Shown here: piece after piece, positions 44,824 to 54,654 of the stretch
How positions within the stretch are numbered: position 1 is the first letter of the stretch
How the letters are laid out: the number at the start of each line of letters is the position of its first letter
Assembly (NCBI GenBank): GCA_016219375.1
Contig: JACRNC010000021.1
Coordinates: 124,001 to 188,000, forward strand
DNA length: 64,000 nt
Reading direction: 5' to 3'
Source: Burkholderiales bacterium
GTDB taxonomy: Bacteria; Pseudomonadota; Gammaproteobacteria; Burkholderiales; Burkholderiaceae_C
The notes under the pieces: model-generated
Seen by the model: the letters and a program-made list of their open reading frames with translations, nothing else
The model's database searches: none
Told to the model about the DNA's origin: nothing
Translations under genes and position numbers: made by a program

Positions 44824-46533
44824 TCAGTCGTTGGCGAAGATGTCCACGTCCTTGGTCTCGGGCACGAACAGCAGGCCGATGACCAGGGTGACCGCAGCGA
44901 TCACGATGGGGTACCACAGGCCGTAGTAGATGTTGCCGTTCTGCGCGACCATGGCAAAGGCGATGGTCGGCATCAGCCCACCGAACCAGCCGTTGCCCAC
45001 GTGGTAGGGCAAGCTCATCGAGGTGTAGCGGATGCGGGTCGGGAAGAGCTCCACCAGCATGGCCGCGATCGGGCCGTAGACCATCGTGACGTAGAGCACC
45101 AGCACGGTCAGGATGGCGACGATCATCGGCTTGTTCATCTTGGCCGGGTCAGCCTTGGCCGGGTAGCCGGCGGCCTGCATCGCGGCAGCCACTTCCTTCT
45201 TGAAGGCGGCGATCTTCTCGGCGCTTTCCGGGGCGAACTTGTGGCCGCCGGCGATGCGCTCGGCGTTGAGCGCCGTGATCTCCTTGTCGCCGATCTTCAC
45301 GCTGGCCACCGTGCCGGCCGGCGCCTCCACCGTGGAGTAGCTGGCCGAGGCCTGGGCCAGGGCGCGCTTGACGATGTCGCAGGAGGTGTGGAAGTCCACG
45401 TCGCGCGCCACCGGGTTGCCCTGGAAGGAGCACTGCGCCGGGTCGGCCGTGACCACGATTTGCGCGGTCTGCTGCGCCTTGGCCAGGTCCGGGTTGGCGG
45501 CGGCGGTCAGCGCCTTGAACAGCGGGAAGTACGTCAAGGCGGCGAGCAGGAGGCCCGTCATGATGATGGGCTTGCGGCCGATCTTGTCCGACAGCGTGCC
45601 GAACACCACGAAGAAGGGCGTGGCGATCAGCAGAGAGATGGCCACCAGGATGTTGGCGATGGCGCCGTCCACCTTCAGCACGCTCTGCAGGAAGAAGAGC
45701 GCGTAGAACTGGCCGGAGTACCACACCACGGCCTGGCCGGCGACGATGCCGATCAGGGCCAGGATGACGATCTTCAGGTTCTTCCACTGGCCGAAGGATT
45801 CAGCCAGCGGCGCCTTGGAGTGCTTGCCCTCGGCCTTCATCTTCTTGAAGGCGGGCGACTCGTTCATCGTCATGCGGATCCACACGCTGATGGCCAGCAG
45901 CAGGATGGAGACGAGGAACGGCACGCGCCAGCCCCAGTCAGCAAAGGCCTCTTCGCCCACCGCGGTGCGGGTGCCCAGGATGACCAGCAGCGACAGGAAC
46001 AGGCCCATCGTGGCGGTGGTCTGGATCCAGGAGGTGTAGGCGCCGCGCTTGCCGTGCGGGGCGTGCTCGGCCACGTAGGTGGCTGCACCGCCGTACTCAC
46101 CGCCCAGCGCCAGGCCCTGGGCCATGCGCAGCACGATCAGGATGACCGGTGCGGCGATGCCGATGGACGCGTAGCTGGGCAGGATGCCGACGATGAAGGT
46201 GGAGGCGCCCATCAGCAGGATGGTCACCATGAAGGTGTACTTGCGGCCGATCATGTCGCCCAGGCGACCGAAGACCAGCGCGCCGAAGGGCCGCACGATG
46301 AAGCCGGCGGCAAACGCCAGCAGCGCGAAGATGAAGGCCGCGCTCGGGTCCAGGCCGGAGAAGAACTGCTTGGCGATGATGGCCGCCAGCGATCCGTAGA
46401 GGTAGAAGTCGTACCACTCGAAAACGGTCCCCAGGCTGGACGCAAAGATGACCTTCTTTTCCTCGCGGGTCATCGGCCCCGACACCGCCGGAGCGGCGCC
46501 CGCTCGGGCCGTGGATTGGACGGACGTATTCAC
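44824..46533 (-). CDS. MFS transporter, metabolite:H+ symporter (MHS) family, with a large soluble insert
   Basis: Proton symporter for an organic acid or similar solute (569 aa, against 430-450 usual). It has twelve helices with the MHS signatures SLGTVFEWYDFYLYGSLAAI, RPFGALVFGRLGDMIGRKYT and ALGGEYGGAATYVAEHAPHG. Between two helices, at about residues 345-450, lies a hydrophilic stretch with two cysteines (AQCSFQGN and HTSCDIVKRA) and a helical, Lys/Ala-rich end. The GTG start at 46533 has GGAGA 6 bases upstream; a GTG at 46551 is less likely. The substrate is unknown. Proximity to acs hints at a short-chain acid. Confidence 0.88.
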   Translation of the reverse strand: MNTSVQSTARAGAAPAVSGPMTREEKKVIFASSLGTVFEWYDFYLYGSLAAIIAKQFFSGLDPSAAFIFALLAFAAGFIVRPFGALVFGRLGDMIGRKYTFMVTILLMGASTFIVGILPSYASIGIAAPVILIVLRMAQGLALGGEYGGAATYVAEHAPHGKRGAYTSWIQTTATMGLFLSLLVILGTRTAVGEEAFADWGWRVPFLVSILLLAISVWIRMTMNESPAFKKMKAEGKHSKAPLAESFGQWKNLKIVILALIGIVAGQAVVWYSGQFYALFFLQSVLKVDGAIANILVAISLLIATPFFVVFGTLSDKIGRKPIIMTGLLLAALTYFPLFKALTAAANPDLAKAQQTAQIVVTADPAQCSFQGNPVARDVDFHTSCDIVKRALAQASASYSTVEAPAGTVASVKIGDKEITALNAERIAGGHKFAPESAEKIAAFKKEVAAAMQAAGYPAKADPAKMNKPMIVAILTVLVLYVTMVYGPIAAMLVELFPTRIRYTSMSLPYHVGNGWFGGLMPTIAFAMVAQNGNIYYGLWYPIVIAAVTLVIGLLFVPETKDVDIFAND

Positions 46534-46967
46534 TGCAGTCTCCTGTCGCACGTGTTGAAAGACCCGGACGGACTACCCGGATCAACGCGCTCAATTTATC
46601 CCGGCGTGTCAAGCGCCGGGATTGGTGACATTGCGGGGGTGGCCGATAAAACAGCCCGCCGGCGCGATATGAAAACCCTGATGCGGGTTTTGTCCATGCC
46701 GCCCGACCAAACGCCAATATTTTGACAAAGCCCGCGGCCAGATAAGCGAGGCCGACGGCTGTACCGAGAGGGGCCCTGGCGCCAGAGCAGCAGCCGCACG
46801 ACCAGGCCCGGACCAGGAGAACCGAAACAGCCGACCCGCGAGCGAAAATACCCCACCTTCCGAATCGGAATATGGGGCACCCCGCCCGGCTGAAAGCCGG
46901 AGGCAGTCGATATCAGGAAAAGATATGCCGCCCGCAGCCCGGCTGCGAGCGACAAATACCCGACGCT
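46534..46967. other. palindrome-rich intergenic region between the MHS gene and acs
   Basis: These 434 bases hold no gene and look less GC-rich than their surroundings. Three inverted repeats stand out. CCCGGCG/CGCCGGG (46600-46620, plus a flanking T-A pair) encloses a minus-strand TTGACA. AAAACCC/GGGTTTT (46672-46691, loop TGATGC) could act as a terminator in either direction. TTCCGA-A-TCGGAA (46858-46870) is nested inside a CCCC/GGGG pair. The minus-strand promoter of the transporter is probably here. Confidence 0.6.
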
Positions 46968-48956
46968 TTAATTGGCCTTGGCCAGCTGGTCGAGAATCGC
47001 CGGGTTTTCCAGCGTGGAGGTGTCCTGGGTGATGGATTCACCGCGGGCCACCGAGCGCAGCAGGCGGCGCATGATCTTGCCGCTGCGGGTCTTGGGCAGG
47101 TTGTCGCCGAAGCGGATGTCCTTGGGCTTGGCGATGGGCCCGATCTCCTTGGCGACGTGGTTGCGCAGCTCGTTGGCCAGCTGCCGGGCCTCCTCGCCCT
47201 CCGGGCGGGGCCGCTTGAGCACGACGAAGGCGCAGACGGCCTCGCCGGTCAGGTCGTCCGGGCGGCCCACCACGGCCGCCTCGGCCACCAGCGGGTGCGA
47301 CACGAGGGCGGATTCGACCTCCATGGTGCCCATGCGGTGGCCCGAGACGTTGAGCACGTCGTCGATGCGGCCGGTGATGGTGAAGTAGCCCGACTCGGCG
47401 TCGCGCACCGCGCCATCGCCGGCCAGGTAGTAGCGGCCCTGGAAGTCCGCCGGGAAGTAGCTCTTCTTGAAGCGCTCCGGGTCGCCCCAGATGGTGCGGA
47501 TCATGCCGGGCCAGGGGCGCTTGACCACCAGGATGCCGCCCTGGCCCCAGGGCACGTCACGGCCGGTCTCATCGACCACGTCGGCGAAGATGCCCGGGAA
47601 GGGCAGCGTGCACGAGCCGGGCAGCAGCGGCGTGGCCCCTGGCAGCGGCGTGATCATGTGGCCGCCGGTCTCGGTCTGCCAGAAGGTGTCGACGATGGGG
47701 CAGCGGCCGCCGCCCACGTTGGCGTGGTACCACTCCCAGGCGGCCGGGTTGATGGGCTCGCCCACCGAGCCGAGGATGCGCAGCGACGAGAGGTCGTAGC
47801 GCTTGGGGTGGATATCTGAGTTGGCCTCGGCCGCCTTGATCAGGGAGCGGATGGCCGTCGGCGCGGTGTAGAAGATCGTGACCTTGTGGTCCTGGATCAT
47901 GCGCCAGAAGCGGCCGGCGTCCGGGTAGGTCGGCACGCCCTCGAAGACCACCTGCGTGGCGCCGCAGGCCAGCGGGCCGTAGGCGATGTAGGTGTGGCCG
48001 GTGACCCAGCCGATGTCAGCCGTGCACCAGAAGACATCGCCGTCATGCAGATCGAAGGTCCACTTGGTGGTCAGCGCCGCCTGCACCAGATAGCCGCCGG
48101 TGGAGTGCTGCACGCCCTTGGGCTTGCCAGTGGAGCCGGAGGTGTAGAGCAGGAAGAGCGGATGCTCGGCCTCCACCCATTCGGGCTCGCAGGTGGCGGG
48201 CTGCTCGGCCACCGCGTCGTGCAGCCAGACATCGCGGCCGACCTGCATGCCGACGGCACCGCCGGTGCGGCGCCAGACGATGACGCGCCGGATGCTCTCG
48301 CAGCCGCCCATGGCAAAGGCCTCGTCGACGATGGCCTTGATGGGCAGCGCCTTGCCGCCACGCACCTGCTCGTCGGCGGTGATCAGGGCCACGGCGCCGG
48401 CGTCCTGGATGCGGTCGCGCAGCGACTGCGCGGAGAAGCCGCCGAAGACCACCGAATGCGTGGCGCCGATGCGGGCGCAGGCCTGCATGGCGACGACGCC
48501 CTCCACCGACATCGGCATGTAGATGACGACGCGGTCGCCTTTCTTCACACCCTGGGCCTTGAGCGCATTGGCCAGGCGGCAGGTGCGCTCCAGCAGCTCG
48601 CGGTAGGTGACGGGGGTGACCTGGCCGTCGTCGCTTTCGAAGCGGATGGCGACACGGTCGCCACGGCCGGCTTCCACATGCCGGTCCAGGCAGTTGTAGG
48701 AGGCGTTGAGCCGGCCGTCGTCGAACCAGCGGAAGAACGGCGCGTTGGACTCGTCCAGCACGCGGGTGAAGGGCTGCTTCCAGCTGATCAGGTCGCGGGC
48801 CAGGCGGGCCCAGTAGCCGGTGTAGTCGCGCTCGGCCTCGGAGACCAGTTCCCGATAGGCCTGCATGCCGGGGACGTGAGCGGATTGGGCAAGGCCGGCA
48901 GGCGGGGCGTAGAGGGAAACGGACGGGGACTCGGAGGACGAGAGGGCTTGCGACAT
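46968..48956 (-). CDS. acs: acetyl-CoA synthetase
   Basis: AMP-forming acetate:CoA ligase (662 aa) that activates acetate via acetyl-AMP. Adenylate-forming motifs are complete: [37 protein letters not shown], and the C-terminal [14 protein letters not shown], whose lysine is the regulatory acetylation site. The ATG at 48956 has AGGAGA 5 bases upstream. It is a single gene divergent from mrpA. The MHS transporter downstream may import its substrate, though 434 bases separate them. Confidence 0.96.
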   Translation of the reverse strand: MSQALSSSESPSVSLYAPPAGLAQSAHVPGMQAYRELVSEAERDYTGYWARLARDLISWKQPFTRVLDESNAPFFRWFDDGRLNASYNCLDRHVEAGRGDRVAIRFESDDGQVTPVTYRELLERTCRLANALKAQGVKKGDRVVIYMPMSVEGVVAMQACARIGATHSVVFGGFSAQSLRDRIQDAGAVALITADEQVRGGKALPIKAIVDEAFAMGGCESIRRVIVWRRTGGAVGMQVGRDVWLHDAVAEQPATCEPEWVEAEHPLFLLYTSGSTGKPKGVQHSTGGYLVQAALTTKWTFDLHDGDVFWCTADIGWVTGHTYIAYGPLACGATQVVFEGVPTYPDAGRFWRMIQDHKVTIFYTAPTAIRSLIKAAEANSDIHPKRYDLSSLRILGSVGEPINPAAWEWYHANVGGGRCPIVDTFWQTETGGHMITPLPGATPLLPGSCTLPFPGIFADVVDETGRDVPWGQGGILVVKRPWPGMIRTIWGDPERFKKSYFPADFQGRYYLAGDGAVRDAESGYFTITGRIDDVLNVSGHRMGTMEVESALVSHPLVAEAAVVGRPDDLTGEAVCAFVVLKRPRPEGEEARQLANELRNHVAKEIGPIAKPKDIRFGDNLPKTRSGKIMRRLLRSVARGESITQDTSTLENPAILDQLAKAN

Positions 48957-49267
48957 GGGATCTCCTGGGCAACACAACCGGTGCGTCGATCGCCCCGGGG
49001 TACAGGGCGACGCGCTGACGGTCGGCGACTCTACCCCCCTGATTTAGGGTCTGCCAGCACGGGCTATCCCTGCCATCAGTGCGGTCGGCCCGCGCGGACG
49101 CCCCGGCCTGCGCCCTTGCAGGCGTTCCTAGAATCGCCCGTTAGCGCGCTGCCTGACACTTTTCTGTCAGGCAGCAGCCTGCCGCACAGGCACCCTTCAT
49201 CCCGCCCGGCCTTCTTCCCCCCACCCCGCCCCACGATGACCCCGCGCCCGCCCTGCGCACGCGCCGC
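48957..49267. other. divergent promoter region between acs and mrpA
   Basis: No gene is seen in these 311 bases. Toward mrpA, TAGAAT (49129-49134) is a candidate -10. A perfect 11-bp inverted repeat, GCTGCCTGACA/TGTCAGGCAGC with loop CTTTTC, follows at 49148-49175, just after the predicted start site, so it would form a hairpin in the mrp leader or serve as an operator. No clear promoter was found for acs. Confidence 0.5.
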
Positions 49268-52144
49268 ATGACCGCCCCGCCGACGACCATGCTGATGGCG
49301 CTGCTGTTGCTGCCACTGGCGGGGTCGCTGGCGTTGGCGCTGTGGCCGCGGGCCGGGCGGCGCACGGCGGCCGGCATCGCAGGCGGCGTCGCGCTGGCGG
49401 CCCTGGCGCTGGTGGTGGCGGTGGCGCCGGCCGCTCACGCCGGCACGGTGCTGCGCTGGTCGGTGGACTGGCTGCCGGCGCTGGGCCTGTCGCTGGGCTT
49501 TCGTCTGGATGGACTGGCCTGGCTGTTCGCCCTGCTGATCACCGCCATCGGCGCGCTGGTGGTGCTGTATGCCGCCTGGTACCTGGGCCCAGACGACCCG
49601 GCGCCGCGCTTCTTCGCCACGCTGCTGGTCTTCATGGCGGCGATGCTGGGCGTGGTGCTGGCCGCGGACCTCATCCTGCTGGTGGTGTGCTGGGAGCTGA
49701 CCAGCCTGAGCTCCTTCCTGCTCATCGGCTACTGGCGGCAGCGCGAGGACGCGCGCGAAGGCGCGACGATGGCGCTGGCCGTCACGGGCGCGGGCGGGCT
49801 GTGCCTGCTGGGCGGCGTGCTGCTGCTCGGGCACATCGTGGGCAGCACGCAGCTCGATGCGGTGCTGGCAGCCGGGCCGCGCATCGTCGCCCATCCGCTC
49901 TACATGGCGGCGCTGGTGCTGGTGCTGCTGGGCTGCTTCACCAAGAGCGCGCAGGTGCCCTTCCACTTCTGGCTGCCGCACGCGATGGCGGCGCCCACGC
50001 CGGTGTCCGCCTACCTGCACTCGGCCACGATGGTGAAGGCCGGCGTCTTCCTGCTGGCGCGGCTGTATCCGGCGCTGGGCGGCGGCGAGGCCTGGTTCTG
50101 GCTGGTGACGCTGACCGGGGCGGCCACGCTGCTGGTGGGCGCGTGGGTGGCCGTCTCCCAGCACGACCTGAAGGGCCTGCTGGCCTGGTCCACCATCAGC
50201 CACCTGGGGCTGATCACGCTGCTCTTCGGCCTGGGCGAGCCGCTGGCCGTAGTGGCAGGCGTGTTCCACATCATCAACCACGCCACCTTCAAGGCCAGCC
50301 TCTTCATGGCCGCCGGCATCGTCGACCACGAGACCGGCACGCGCGACCTGCGCCGGCTGGGCGGGCTGGCCGCCCTGATGCCGATCACCGCCACGCTGGC
50401 CACCGTGGCCGCCGCGGCGATGGCCGGCGTGCCGCTGCTCAACGGCTTTCTGTCCAAGGAGATGTTCTTTGCCGAGGCGCTGGCGGCCGGCACAGCGCCC
50501 GTGATGCGCGTCGCGCTGCCGGTGGTGGCCACGCTGGGCGGCGCCTTCAGCGTGGCCTACAGCCTGCGCCTGGTGCACGAGGCCTTCTTCGGCGGCCCGC
50601 CCCGCTCCCTGCCCCGCCCCGCGGCCGAGGTACACGAGCCGCCGCGGGCCATGCGGCTGCCGGTGGAGCTGCTGGTGGTGCTGTGCCTGGCCGTGGGGCT
50701 CTTTCCCGCGGCCATCGTCGGGCCGACCCTGGCGGCTGCGGCGCAGGCCGCGGTCTTCGGCGGCGCGGCGGGCGAGCTGCCGGTCTATGAGCTGGCCGTC
50801 TGGCATGGGCTGAATGCGCCACTGGCCATGAGCGCGCTGGCGCTGGCCGGCGGAGCGGCGCTGCACCTGCTGCTGCGCCGCCGCTGGGGCCAGCGCGCAC
50901 TGCACGACCTGCCGGGCCTGCATCCGAAGCACGACGCGCGCGATCGCTTCCGGCACCTGCTGGCGGCGGCTGCGGCGCTGGCCGGCCGCGTCACCGCCAG
51001 CCTGGGCCGCGGCAGCCTGCAGCGCTACCTGCTGTGGTTCATCGCCACGGCGCTGGCTGCAGGGCTGTGGCCGCTGTGGCGCCAGCCGATCGCGCTGCCG
51101 CCGCTGCATCTGGGCGGGCTGGATACGCCCGTGGTCATGGTCGCCCTCATCGGCATGGCCGCCACGCTGGCCACCACGCTGCTGCACCGCCAGCGCCTGA
51201 CCGCGCTGGTGCTGATGGGCGCAGCCGGGCTGGTGGTGTGCCTGGCCTTCGTGCACCTGTCGGCGCCGGACCTGGCGCTGACCCAGCTGCTGGTGGAGAT
51301 GGTGAGCATCGTGCTGATGATGCTGGCCCTGCGCTGGCTGCCCGAGCGCAGCCTGGACGCTGGCGACCCGCTGCCGCGCCGGCTGCGCGATGCGCTGCTG
51401 TGCGCGGCCGCCGGGCTGGGCGTGGCTGCGCTGGTCTGGGCGGTGCAGGGGCTCTCGTACGAAAGCCTGTCGCCCTATTACCTGGAGAACACCCTGCCGC
51501 TGGGCGGCGGCGCCAACGCGGTCAACGTGATCATCGTGGACTTCCGCGGCTTCGACACGCTGGGCGAGATCACGGTGCTGGCCATGGCCGCGCTCATCAT
51601 CCATGCCCTGCTGGGCGACCACCACCCCGCGGCGCGCCACGATGGCGACGGCGACGCCGGCCCGCCGCGGTCATTGATGCTGGGCGTGGTGGCGCGGCTG
51701 GTGCTGCCCTTCACCGCGCTGGTGTCGCTCTACCTGCTGCTGCGCGGGCACAACCTGCCGGGCGGCGGCTTCATCGCCGGGCTGGTGCTGGCCATCGGGC
51801 TGATCCTGCAGTCGGTCGCCAGCGGCCATGCCTCGGCCGAGCGGCGCACCGGCGTCGACTTCCGCGCCTGGATCGGCTGGGGCCTGCTGGTGGCCGGCGG
51901 CACGGGCGTAGGCAGCTGGTTCTTCGGCGCGCCCTTCCTCACCAGCACCTACGACTACCCCTGGCTGCCTGGTGTGGGCGGTGTGCCGCTGGCCAGCGCA
52001 GCGGTGTTCGACGGCGGCGTGTACCTCGTGGTGGTGGGCGCGACACTGGTGGCGCTGGGCGCCCTGGCGGGCCTGTCGCGTGCGTCTGAAGCATCGCGTT
52101 TGTCGCCCCGCGGCCCGGCCGCGCCTTCCGAAGGGGCGTGCTGA
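49268..52144 (+). CDS. mrpA: Mrp-type monovalent cation/H+ antiporter, fused A and B subunits
   Basis: Largest subunit of the multi-gene Mrp (Pha/Mnh) antiporter, related to NuoL (958 aa). The N-terminal 500 residues are antiporter-like: VCWELTSLSSFLLIGYWRQR with the key glutamate, SAQVPFHFWLPHAMAAPTPV, SAYLHSATMVKAGVFLLARL. The middle holds MrpA-specific helices (ALTQLLVEMVSIVLMMLALR). The last 150 or so match MrpB (LRGHNLPGGGFIAGLVLAIG). This A-B fusion is the Pha-type layout. It opens a six-gene operon with ATGA overlaps. It exchanges Na+ or K+ for H+; which ion is not decidable here. Confidence 0.94.
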   Translation: MTAPPTTMLMALLLLPLAGSLALALWPRAGRRTAAGIAGGVALAALALVVAVAPAAHAGTVLRWSVDWLPALGLSLGFRLDGLAWLFALLITAIGALVVLYAAWYLGPDDPAPRFFATLLVFMAAMLGVVLAADLILLVVCWELTSLSSFLLIGYWRQREDAREGATMALAVTGAGGLCLLGGVLLLGHIVGSTQLDAVLAAGPRIVAHPLYMAALVLVLLGCFTKSAQVPFHFWLPHAMAAPTPVSAYLHSATMVKAGVFLLARLYPALGGGEAWFWLVTLTGAATLLVGAWVAVSQHDLKGLLAWSTISHLGLITLLFGLGEPLAVVAGVFHIINHATFKASLFMAAGIVDHETGTRDLRRLGGLAALMPITATLATVAAAAMAGVPLLNGFLSKEMFFAEALAAGTAPVMRVALPVVATLGGAFSVAYSLRLVHEAFFGGPPRSLPRPAAEVHEPPRAMRLPVELLVVLCLAVGLFPAAIVGPTLAAAAQAAVFGGAAGELPVYELAVWHGLNAPLAMSALALAGGAALHLLLRRRWGQRALHDLPGLHPKHDARDRFRHLLAAAAALAGRVTASLGRGSLQRYLLWFIATALAAGLWPLWRQPIALPPLHLGGLDTPVVMVALIGMAATLATTLLHRQRLTALVLMGAAGLVVCLAFVHLSAPDLALTQLLVEMVSIVLMMLALRWLPERSLDAGDPLPRRLRDALLCAAAGLGVAALVWAVQGLSYESLSPYYLENTLPLGGGANAVNVIIVDFRGFDTLGEITVLAMAALIIHALLGDHHPAARHDGDGDAGPPRSLMLGVVARLVLPFTALVSLYLLLRGHNLPGGGFIAGLVLAIGLILQSVASGHASAERRTGVDFRAWIGWGLLVAGGTGVGSWFFGAPFLTSTYDYPWLPGVGGVPLASAAVFDGGVYLVVVGATLVALGALAGLSRASEASRLSPRGPAAPSEGAC

Positions 52145-52145
52145 C

Positions 52146-52490
52146 ATGGCGCTCCTGTTGTCCCTGGCCGTCGGCCTGCTCACCGCCTGCGGGCTGTGGC
52201 TGATGCTGCGCCCGCGCAGCTTCGACGTGATCCTGGGCCTGACGCTGTTGAGCTATGCCGTCAACCTGTTCATCTTCAGCATGGGCCGGCTCAAGGTGGA
52301 CGCCGCGCCCATCGTGGACAAGCTGCGCCCGGCCACGCTGTCCACCCATGCCGATCCGCTGCCGCAGGCGCTGGTGCTCACGGCCATCGTCATCAGCTTG
52401 GCGATGACGGCCCTGCTGCTGGCCATCGCGCTGCGCAGCCGCGCCCACACCGGCACCGACCACGTCGACGGCGAGGAGCCGCGCGCATGA
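52146..52490 (+). CDS. mrpC: Mrp antiporter subunit C
   Basis: NuoK-like three-helix subunit (114 aa). Family stretches are ACGLWLMLRPRSFDVILGLT and SYAVNLFIFSMGRL, followed by DPLPQALVLTAIVISLAMTA, the MrpC hallmark. It starts one base after the mrpA stop codon and overlaps mrpD by 4 bases. Confidence 0.95.
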   Translation: MALLLSLAVGLLTACGLWLMLRPRSFDVILGLTLLSYAVNLFIFSMGRLKVDAAPIVDKLRPATLSTHADPLPQALVLTAIVISLAMTALLLAIALRSRAHTGTDHVDGEEPRA

Positions 52491-54133
52491 CGGGCTGGCC
52501 GCACCTCATCGTCCTGCCCATCGTGCTGCCGCTGCTGGCCGGCGCGGCGCTGCTGCTGGTGGAGCGCCATCGCCCGGGCTGGACGCCGCCGCTGTCGCTG
52601 GCCGCCACGCTGGGCCAGGCACTCATCGCGCTGCTGCTGTTCAGTCAGGCCAGCGGCGGCCAGGTGCAGGCCTATCTGCTGGGCAACTGGGTGGCGCCCT
52701 TCGGCATTGCGCTGGCGCTGGACCGGCTGGACGCGCTGATGCTGGTGCTCACAGCTATCGTGGCCGTTGCCGCGCTGCTGCAGGCCCGCGGGCGCCACGA
52801 GCAGCGCGGCGCTCACTTCCACGCCCTCTTCCAGTTCCAGCTCATGGGCTTGAACGGCGCCTTCCTCACCGCGGACCTGTTCAACCTCTTCGTGTTCTTC
52901 GAGGTGCTGCTGGCCGCCAGCTACGGCCTGCTGCTGCACGGCGGCGGCGCGCGACGGCTGCGCGCGGCCGTGCATTACGTCGTCTTCAACTTGGCGGCCT
53001 CGGCTCTCTTCCTCATCGCGGTCAGCCTGCTCTATGGCCTGGCGGGCACGCTGAACATGGCTGATCTGGCGTGCAAGCTGCCGCTGCTCTCCGGCACGCC
53101 GGCCGTGCTGGCCCAGTCGGCCGTGCTGCTGCTGGTCGTCGTCTTCGCGGTCAAGGCCGCGCTGCTGCCGCTTTACTTCTGGCTGCCGCAAACCTATGCC
53201 GCGGCCACGGCGCCGGTGGCGGCGCTGTTCGCCATCATGACCAAGGTGGGCGTCTACGCCATCCTGCGCGTGACCACCCTGCTGGCGGCCGGCACCGGCT
53301 GGGCCGCGATGGTGCAGGGCCCCGTCACCGTGCTGGCGCTGGCCACCCTGCTGCTGGCCGCCGCCGGCGCGCTGGCGGCGCAGACGCTGCGCACGCTCAT
53401 CGCCCACCTGCTGATCGCCTCCGTGGGCACGCTGCTGCTGGGCGTGGGCCTGGGCACGCCGCAGGCGCTGGCCGCTGCGCTCTTCTACCTGCTCAACACC
53501 ACGCTGGCGGCCGCCGCGTGGTTTCTGCTGGCCGAGCGCCTGCGCGGCGCGCGCGGGGGGCTGGACGCCCTGCAGGCCCTGCCGTTGCAACGCGCCGGGC
53601 GGCGGCTGGGGTGGCTCTTCTTCGTGCTGGCCATCGCCGCCGCCGGCCTGCCGCCGCTGGGCGGCTTCCTGGGCAAGGCCCTGCTGCTGCAGGCGGCCGG
53701 CACGACGCCCTGGGCCGGTTGGGCCCTGGCCGCCGTGCTGGCCTCCAGCCTGCTGATGGTGGTGGCGCTGGCCCGGGCCGGGGTCACGCTGTTCTGGCAG
53801 GCGCCGCTGGCCGATGACGGCGATGACGGCAAGCCCGATGCTGGCGCCGCGCCCGGCGGACTCACCCGCCCGGCCCATCAGGCTGCGGCAACGCACGCCA
53901 GCGAGGCAACGGACGCCCCCGCCCCGCCGCCCCGCCGCGCCGGCCTGGCCTTGCTCACCTTGGGCGTGCTCGCCATCGCCGTGGCTGCCGGCCCGCTGGA
54001 CCGCATCACCCGCGCGACGGCGACGCAGCTGATGCAGCCCGCCGACTACATCCGCGCCGTCCTCGCTCAGCCCGCCGTGCCACCGGCCCACGACGTGCGC
54101 CGCGAGATGCGCGAGCGCGGCGACAGCAAATGA
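52487..54133 (+). CDS. mrpD: Mrp antiporter subunit D
   Basis: NuoM/NuoN-like antiporter subunit (548 aa) with about 14 helices. Visible features are LFNLFVFFEVLLAASYGLLL with the proton-path glutamate, AVKAALLPLYFWLPQTYAAA and VGVYAILRVTTLLAAG. The region at about residues 440-485 is a low-complexity, charged and Ala/Pro-rich loop (DDGDDGKPDAGAAPGG) longer than usual. The start overlaps the mrpC stop (ATGA), which fixes it. Confidence 0.94.
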   Translation: MTGWPHLIVLPIVLPLLAGAALLLVERHRPGWTPPLSLAATLGQALIALLLFSQASGGQVQAYLLGNWVAPFGIALALDRLDALMLVLTAIVAVAALLQARGRHEQRGAHFHALFQFQLMGLNGAFLTADLFNLFVFFEVLLAASYGLLLHGGGARRLRAAVHYVVFNLAASALFLIAVSLLYGLAGTLNMADLACKLPLLSGTPAVLAQSAVLLLVVVFAVKAALLPLYFWLPQTYAAATAPVAALFAIMTKVGVYAILRVTTLLAAGTGWAAMVQGPVTVLALATLLLAAAGALAAQTLRTLIAHLLIASVGTLLLGVGLGTPQALAAALFYLLNTTLAAAAWFLLAERLRGARGGLDALQALPLQRAGRRLGWLFFVLAIAAAGLPPLGGFLGKALLLQAAGTTPWAGWALAAVLASSLLMVVALARAGVTLFWQAPLADDGDDGKPDAGAAPGGLTRPAHQAAATHASEATDAPAPPPRRAGLALLTLGVLAIAVAAGPLDRITRATATQLMQPADYIRAVLAQPAVPPAHDVRREMRERGDSK

Positions 54134-54654
54134 GCCCCGCCATGCGACGCCTGCTGCCCTCCCCGCTGCTCAGTGCCGCGCTGCTGATCGCCTGGCTGGC
54201 GCTCAACCAGTCGGCCTCGACGGGCCACTTGATCCTGGGCGCGGTGTTCGCCGTGGCCATCCCGCTGCTCACCGCCCGGCTGCGTGCCGCACCGGACGGC
54301 GAGCCCGCGCCGCCCCGCCGCCCGGCCCTGGCCCGCTGGCGGGCCGCCCTGCGCCTGGCCGGCGTGGTGGCCGGGGACATCGTGCGCGCCAATCTGCAGG
54401 TCGCGCGCCGCATCCTGGGGCCGGAGTCGGCCATCCGCCCCGGCTATGTGTGGCTGCCGCTCACCCTGCGCCACCCGCACGGCCGCGTGCTGCTGGCCGG
54501 CATCATCACCATGACGCCGGGCACGCTGTCGGCCCGCTTCAGCGACGACGGCACCCACCTGCTCATCCACGCCTTCGACCTGGACGACCCGGTCGCGCTG
54601 ATCGCCGAGATCCGGGCGCGCTACGAGGCCCCGCTGCTGGAGATCTTCGAATGA
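54130..54654 (+). CDS. mrpE: Mrp antiporter subunit E
   Basis: Small membrane subunit (174 aa) of the Mrp antiporter. Two N-terminal helices (LLSAALLIAWLALNQSAS, HLILGAVFAVAIPLLTARL) precede the conserved VVAGDIVRANLQVARRILGP and TLRHPHGRVLLAGIITMTPG. The C-terminal domain (DDGTHLLIHAFDLDDP) is the soluble MrpE part. It overlaps mrpD and mrpF by 4 bases each. Confidence 0.94.
   Translation: MSPAMRRLLPSPLLSAALLIAWLALNQSASTGHLILGAVFAVAIPLLTARLRAAPDGEPAPPRRPALARWRAALRLAGVVAGDIVRANLQVARRILGPESAIRPGYVWLPLTLRHPHGRVLLAGIITMTPGTLSARFSDDGTHLLIHAFDLDDPVALIAEIRARYEAPLLEIFE

Noticed and set aside
49076-51640. An 854-codon minus-strand frame opposite mrpA
   Set aside because: Low-complexity Q/R/H/A sequence mirroring mrpA codons; no start signals and no family features.
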